Assembly (NCBI GenBank): GCA_023653055.1
Contig: JAMNXR010000002.1
Location: 62,001-126,000 of the forward strand
Source of the DNA: Burkholderiaceae bacterium
GTDB lineage: Bacteria; Pseudomonadota; Gammaproteobacteria; Burkholderiales; Burkholderiaceae_B
Direction of reading: 5' to 3'
Length of the DNA stretch: 64,000 bases
The notes under the pieces: generated by a model
What the model saw: only the letters and a program-made list of their open reading frames with translations
Databases searched by the model: none
What the model was told of the DNA's origin: nothing
Part shown: piece by piece, positions 59,962 through 64,000 of the stretch
How the letters are laid out: every line of letters begins with the position of its first letter
Numbering within the stretch: the stretch's first letter is position 1
Translations under genes and position numbers: made by a program

Positions 59962-60851
59962 TTCTCAAACCCGTACAGCTCTGCGGGGTTATGTACTAAT
60001 ATTTTTTTTATGGTGTCGTGATCTTGGGTCCAAGTATTTAGGCGATCCATCATTTTTGCATCATCTGGCTTGTGTGCCTCGGTAGGATGTGGCCAGTCGC
60101 TGCCCCAGACTAGACGATCGGGCGCTTGGGCAATCCAGTGACGCGCCACTGCATCCACATCACTAAAATCATTCGCCTCTCCGACTTGACTGTCTAGATA
60201 CGCACCGGAAAGCTTAATCCACGTATCACCTTTGTTGAGCAGTTGCTCAATGAGTTTGACTGCAGGGTGGTGTAAACCGAGAGGTTGGGGCAGTCTGCCC
60301 ATGTGGTCGAGCACAAGCGGGCAGGGTAGTCGCCATAACATCTCGGCGTGTTCCACAAATTGATCTGCCGTCCAATGCAATTGCAAATGCCAGCCAAGCC
60401 GATGAATACGGTTGGCGAGAGACTCGACCATATCAAAACTTGCCGCTGCATTTTTGGGGGTGTACAGTGAAAACCGAATGCCGCGTATGCCCGCGCGATC
60501 AAGTTCATCCATGGTCTGATCTGTCGCATCGCTTCGCAATACAGCGACGCCGCGAGCATTGCTGAGGCCTAACTGTGCAATCGCATCCACTGTTACGCGG
60601 TTGTCCGTGCCATAACTGCGAGGTGTCACAATGACCGCACGACTTGTGCCCAAGCGTTTTTGTAAGAGTTGATACTGATGCACTGTCGCAAGCGCGAGAC
60701 CGGCAGCCGCATCGACTGCCTGTGGAAAGCGGTCATCATAAATATGAAGATGCGCATCGCAGGCATTCATCGGAACATGCATATTCGGACGATCCGATCC
60801 CGCACTATTGGGGACTGGCGTACAAGTAGCCGCTGTATTGATATGTGTCAT
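59958..60851 (-). CDS. Amidohydrolase-2-family (PDC hydrolase/LigI-like) protein
   Basis: TIM-barrel amidohydrolase of 297 residues similar to 2-pyrone-4,6-dicarboxylate hydrolase and other lactonases of the amidohydrolase-2 family. The first metal motif is CDAHLHIYDDRFP near residue 31-43. Later segments LVLDHMGRLPQPLG near 183 and LVWGSDWPHPTEAHKPDD near 250 carry the His and Asp ligands. The annotated start at 60851 leaves about 25 extra residues before the conserved domain, so a downstream Met (MHVPMNACDAH) is possible. It is last in an operon with a CoA transferase, a Bug receptor and a CitE-like lyase. Confidence 0.88.
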   Translation of the reverse strand: MTHINTAATCTPVPNSAGSDRPNMHVPMNACDAHLHIYDDRFPQAVDAAAGLALATVHQYQLLQKRLGTSRAVIVTPRSYGTDNRVTVDAIAQLGLSNARGVAVLRSDATDQTMDELDRAGIRGIRFSLYTPKNAAASFDMVESLANRIHRLGWHLQLHWTADQFVEHAEMLWRLPCPLVLDHMGRLPQPLGLHHPAVKLIEQLLNKGDTWIKLSGAYLDSQVGEANDFSDVDAVARHWIAQAPDRLVWGSDWPHPTEAHKPDDAKMMDRLNTWTQDHDTIKKILVHNPAELYGFEN

Positions 60852-60862
60852 GCGATCAGTCT

Positions 60863-62083
60863 TTATAGTTTCTTCTTAAGTAGACGAAGCCTGTGCGCTT
60901 CTGCCTCAATGAGTGCCGTATGTTGGCCGAGCGTAGGTGCAGCAAAGGGTTCGGGTCCAGGGGTGCGCTCAAAACGTACGCCGCGCTTAAGGCCCCGATA
61001 CCGTCCGACGACGGGATGCTGGTAGGTGGCAATCATCCCTTGGCTCTGCACTTGAGGATGATCAAACATGTCTTCTACGGAGCGCGCAGCTGCACAGGGC
61101 ACTTCTTCTCCAAATGAAGTCTCCCATTCAAGGGCAGTTTTTTTGGCAAGCGCTTGATGTAGGGTGGGCACTATTTCAGGTTGATGCAATGCACGTTTGC
61201 GAACAGTGTCGTAACGCTCATTTCCTAAAAATTCTGTCATCCCTGTTTTTTCACATAACGCATTCCAGAAATGCGGTGTATTGGCGGAAATGTATAGATA
61301 GCCTTCTTTGGTAGGATGAATGCCAGTAATGCCGCCTGAGCGCATGTCACGACCAACCTCTCGGCCTTCATTTTCCGCCCAGACTAGACGACCCGTTTGC
61401 AGCGTCATCGCAGCCGCTAACAATGACACACCTACAAATTGACCCAAGCCAGAGCGTTCGCGCTCATACAGTGCTGATGAAACAGCACCTGCCACAAGCG
61501 CGGAGGCATAGTAGTCAACAATTGATCCATATAAAATTTCAGGCGGTCCTTCTTTCTTTCCCTGCAGGGTTGCCATCCCCGTCATGGTTTGCAAAACTTG
61601 ATCAAATCCTGCTTTGTCTTTTAAGGGACCCGATTCACCATAACCACTCACTGCACAATAAATAAGTCGTGGATTTCGCGCTTGTAATTGTTCGTAGCCA
61701 ATTCCAATGCGCGGAGCAACCGTGGGTCGAAAGTTGTGGACGAGTACATCAGCACTGTCAATCAGGGTCAGAAGTGTTTCCAGATCTTGTGGATGTTTAA
61801 TATCCAACACCGCTGCTAATTTGCTTCGATTCACACCTAAAAAAGCACGGCTCTCAGTTTCCAGCGTGGAAGGATATTTGCGAAGATTGTCACCTGTTGG
61901 GGGCTCAATCTTAATAATTTCTGCGCCCTGATCTGCGAGCAGAGAGCAACCGTATGGCCCCGCGATATAGGCCGACATATCTATCACTCTTATACCAGAG
62001 AGGGGACCGACTGGTCCCGTCCGCTTGGGTAGGTCCGAAGATCGTTGAGTCTGGTCGGACGGAGTCTCTGATTGCATTGTCAT
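60863..62083 (-). CDS. CaiB/BaiF-family (type III) CoA transferase
   Basis: Class III CoA transferase of about 406 residues. It begins with GPLSGIRVIDMSAYIAGPYG near residues 26-45 and contains GAEIIKIEPPTGDNLRKYP. The predicted catalytic Asp is in KAGFDQVLQTMTGM near 150-163. The enzyme moves CoA between carboxylic acids. The start is taken as the ATG at 62083, 7 bases after the Bug stop; the frame is open to 62140 but that would overlap the Bug gene. With the CitE-like lyase in the same operon, an activate-then-cleave route for a dicarboxylate or hydroxyacid is plausible. Confidence 0.9.
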   Translation of the reverse strand: MTMQSETPSDQTQRSSDLPKRTGPVGPLSGIRVIDMSAYIAGPYGCSLLADQGAEIIKIEPPTGDNLRKYPSTLETESRAFLGVNRSKLAAVLDIKHPQDLETLLTLIDSADVLVHNFRPTVAPRIGIGYEQLQARNPRLIYCAVSGYGESGPLKDKAGFDQVLQTMTGMATLQGKKEGPPEILYGSIVDYYASALVAGAVSSALYERERSGLGQFVGVSLLAAAMTLQTGRLVWAENEGREVGRDMRSGGITGIHPTKEGYLYISANTPHFWNALCEKTGMTEFLGNERYDTVRKRALHQPEIVPTLHQALAKKTALEWETSFGEEVPCAAARSVEDMFDHPQVQSQGMIATYQHPVVGRYRGLKRGVRFERTPGPEPFAAPTLGQHTALIEAEAHRLRLLKKKL

Positions 62084-62090
62084 TGCTTCA

Positions 62091-63056
62091 TTATTCCGCT
62101 TGAATGTTTGCGGCTGCAGCAACGCGTTTCCAACGGGCAAGCTCGGTTGAGAGGTATGTACTGAATTCTGCTGGAGTCATCGCAACAGGGCTGGCGCCTT
62201 GCTTGAGGAAAAATGCTTTCATTTCCTCTGAAGCAATGATTTTGTTAATCGTTGTGTTGAGCTTTTGAACAACGTCCGTAGGTGTTCCGGCTGGTGCAAG
62301 TACACCCCACCATAAGTCTACGGCACCCGCCCCATAACCGTAGTCACCTAAGGAAGGGATTTTTGGTGCAATTTCGGAACGTTTAACCGTTGTAACGGCT
62401 AATCCACGAATTTTTTCATTGTTAACATGATTCAAAAGTGAGGGGGCACTCGCAATAATCATATCAATCTGACCGCTCATCAGATCATTCACTGCAGGCC
62501 CCATGCCTTTGTATGGGACATGGGTCATTTTGATTTTTGCGACATCTGAAAAAATTTCGCTCGCAAACTGATTAATGCTACCCACTCCCGAAGTACCAAA
62601 ATTCAGTTTTCCGGGATTGGCTTTCGCAAACGTGACGAGTTCAGGTAATGTTTTAAAGGACGTATTGTTGCCCACAGTAATTAACAGCGGGCCTTTGGCC
62701 AACATGGAAACAGGCGCGAAGCTTTTGACTGCATCGTATTGCAGATTATTTCTAACTGCTGCACCGGTAGTAAACGTTGAAGACAACACAACAAGGGTGT
62801 AGCCATCAGGAGTTGCTTTAGCCACGAGAGTGTTGGCAAGCACACCACCCGAAGCAGGTTTGTTTTCAACGACAACAGAAACGCCCAGCGCGTCCTGCAT
62901 GTGCTTACCGATCGTTCGGGCAAAGATATCGTTTGATCCGCCAGGTGCGCTACCGACTAAAAGTGTGATTGGCTTAGTGGGAAAGCTTGCTTGAGCCATC
63001 ACCGTTGCTGGAATCAGGCTTGCGAAGCAAAGTAATTGAAGGATTTTTTTCATCAT
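62091..63056 (-). CDS. Bug-family tripartite tricarboxylate transporter receptor
   Basis: Periplasmic binding protein of 321 residues (320 if the second ATG is used). The signal peptide ends near residue 22 (VMA before Gln). Motifs in order are PITLLVGSAPGGSNDIFAR, VVENKPASGGVLANT, TPDGYTLVVLSS, FGTSGVGSINQFASEIF and HVPYKGMGPAVNDLMSGQIDM. It sits between the CitE-like and CoA transferase genes on the same strand, with gaps of 17 and 7 bases, so it is part of a four-gene operon and may bind the acid processed by those enzymes. Confidence 0.92.
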   Translation of the reverse strand: MMKKILQLLCFASLIPATVMAQASFPTKPITLLVGSAPGGSNDIFARTIGKHMQDALGVSVVVENKPASGGVLANTLVAKATPDGYTLVVLSSTFTTGAAVRNNLQYDAVKSFAPVSMLAKGPLLITVGNNTSFKTLPELVTFAKANPGKLNFGTSGVGSINQFASEIFSDVAKIKMTHVPYKGMGPAVNDLMSGQIDMIIASAPSLLNHVNNEKIRGLAVTTVKRSEIAPKIPSLGDYGYGAGAVDLWWGVLAPAGTPTDVVQKLNTTINKIIASEEMKAFFLKQGASPVAMTPAEFSTYLSTELARWKRVAAAANIQAE

Positions 63057-63073
63057 ATTTCCGTAAAAAAAAG

Positions 63074-63949
63074 TTAGATTAAACCGAGTCTTTTTGCGTG
63101 TTCCACTAATTTGACCGCACTTTTGTAGAAAGGCGGGTCGATCATCTTTCCATCAACCACATAGGCGCCTATGCCTTGCGCGTCGGCCTCTTTGGCCGCA
63201 TCCAGGATACGAAGGGCATGGGCGATTGCTACATCACTCGGACGAAAGGCTTCATTGGCCATGGCGACTTGGCTAGGATGTATACAACTCTTTCCTGTAA
63301 AGCCTAGTCTTGCGGCAAAGCCTGCCACTAGCGCAAACCCCTCAGTATTCTTAATGTCTGCAAAAGCAGCATCGTAAGCATCAACACCCGCCTCGCCTGC
63401 GGCCAATTTCACCTGCATCATTGCGTATTGAACAGCAAAGATTTCTTTGCGAGACACGTTGATCGGCTCAAATAAGTCAGCCAAGCCAAGTTGCAGACCT
63501 GCTACGCGAGGGTGTGCGCTGGCTAAATCAAAAGCAGTCCTCAAGGCTTTTGCTGTTTCGATATTAAGCAAAATACGAATAGGCCTTTTTCCGTCAAGGT
63601 TGACACCATTTTGACGTTCGGCCCGTTCAATTGCTGTCACAGCTTGGCGGACAGCCTCAGGGCTCTCCGGCTTGGGAAGATTGATCATATCTAGGCCGGC
63701 TCGTACGCATTGCACAACATCTTGCTCAAAGTGACGGGTGTCCATGCCATTGACACGCACAATGATCGTTTTTTTGCTGACGCGCACACTCTCTGCATCC
63801 ATCCACGCACCCAGATTGGAGCGCGCTTCGTCTTTTTTTGATTCCGCCACAGCATCTTCAAGATCAAAGGATAGACCATCAGCCGGACTATTCAGCGCCT
63901 TATCAAATAGTTCTGGGCGCGATCCGGGTACGAAGAGTTTGCTTCTCAT
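63074..63949 (-). CDS. CoA ester lyase (HpcH/HpaI, CitE-like family)
   Basis: CitE/Mcl1-like lyase of 291 residues with a TIM-barrel fold. It begins RSKLFVPGSRPELFDKAL and has the metal-binding FDLEDAVAESKKDEAR near residues 29-44, IIVRVNGMDTRHFEQDV near 61, NLPKPESPEAVRQAV near 90 and a C-terminal SCIHPSQVAMANEAF near 226-240. Relatives cleave citramalyl-CoA, malyl-CoA or similar 3-hydroxyacyl-CoA esters to acetyl-CoA plus a 2-oxo acid. It heads the operon with Bug, CoA transferase and amidohydrolase genes, supporting a catabolic route through a CoA thioester. The upstream 51 bases to the window edge show no gene. Confidence 0.9.
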   Translation of the reverse strand: MRSKLFVPGSRPELFDKALNSPADGLSFDLEDAVAESKKDEARSNLGAWMDAESVRVSKKTIIVRVNGMDTRHFEQDVVQCVRAGLDMINLPKPESPEAVRQAVTAIERAERQNGVNLDGKRPIRILLNIETAKALRTAFDLASAHPRVAGLQLGLADLFEPINVSRKEIFAVQYAMMQVKLAAGEAGVDAYDAAFADIKNTEGFALVAGFAARLGFTGKSCIHPSQVAMANEAFRPSDVAIAHALRILDAAKEADAQGIGAYVVDGKMIDPPFYKSAVKLVEHAKRLGLI

Positions 63950-64000
63950 AGTGATAATTAAATGTTTAGGGATGAAAAATGATGAACATAAACCGTTGAA

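Overview
The window reads as a chromosomal segment of a betaproteobacterium of the order Burkholderiales, most likely family Alcaligenaceae (Bordetella/Achromobacter/Pusillimonas relatives). This is inferred from six separate Bug-type periplasmic receptors, a betaproteobacterial trimeric porin, repeated TauD/TfdA, CaiB, MmgE/PrpD and MFS genes, and moderate GC. I see about 52 protein genes packed tightly on both strands. I see no rRNA, tRNA, CRISPR array, insertion sequence or phage gene, and no recognisable transcriptional regulator. No stretch without a gene reaches 300 bases.

Layout. 1-9.9 kb, mostly + strand: a Bug receptor with an MFS permease, a DUF1330 gene, a second MFS permease, and a three-gene RND efflux system (outer-membrane lipoprotein, adaptor, pump). 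9.8-14.5 kb, - strand: an orphan oligopeptide-type binding protein, a NUDIX-metallo-beta-lactamase fusion, and a three-gene cobalt-type nitrile hydratase/thiocyanate hydrolase-like enzyme whose beta chain is split into two genes. 14.6-22.7 kb: a flavin reductase-like protein, a TauE/SafE permease, a TauD dioxygenase, a class II aldolase, a porin, and an operon of a D-cysteine desulfhydrase-like PLP enzyme, a Bug receptor and an MFS permease. 22.8-29.7 kb, + strand: a complete peptide-type ABC importer (two permeases, a double ATPase, a Tat-type binding protein) followed by an MlrC-like M81 metallopeptidase.

29.7-37.3 kb: an acyl-CoA ligase facing away from a Bug receptor. This is followed by a molybdenum hydroxylase operon (FAD, 2Fe-2S and molybdopterin subunits) that also carries a MoaD/ThiS-like protein and a 2-keto-4-pentenoate hydratase-like enzyme. 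37.4-48.7 kb, - strand: a D-aminoacylase-type amidohydrolase, an M20 peptidase overlapping malate synthase G, a short cyanophycin synthetase-like protein with a degenerate Mur-ligase P-loop, an aldo/keto reductase, an MmgE/PrpD protein and a Bug receptor. 48.9-53.5 kb: an aminotransferase, a Lon-N domain protein, ArfB, a 49-residue basic protein and a TPR/O-GlcNAc-transferase-like protein. 53.5-64 kb: an operon of amidase, dioxygenase, Bug and carboxymuconolactone decarboxylase-like protein; DNA polymerase IV; DAHP synthase; and an operon of CitE-like lyase, Bug, CoA transferase and amidohydrolase.

The general theme is a set of small catabolic modules. Each pairs one receptor or permease with a few enzymes for organic acids, amides, peptides or aromatic and heterocyclic compounds. 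The observations most worth following are the split nitrile hydratase/thiocyanate hydrolase-like operon, the CphA2-like protein lacking the P-loop lysine, the MoaD-containing molybdenum hydroxylase operon and the bacterial OGT-like protein. Functions are assigned by family recognition from the sequence alone; no database search was run.
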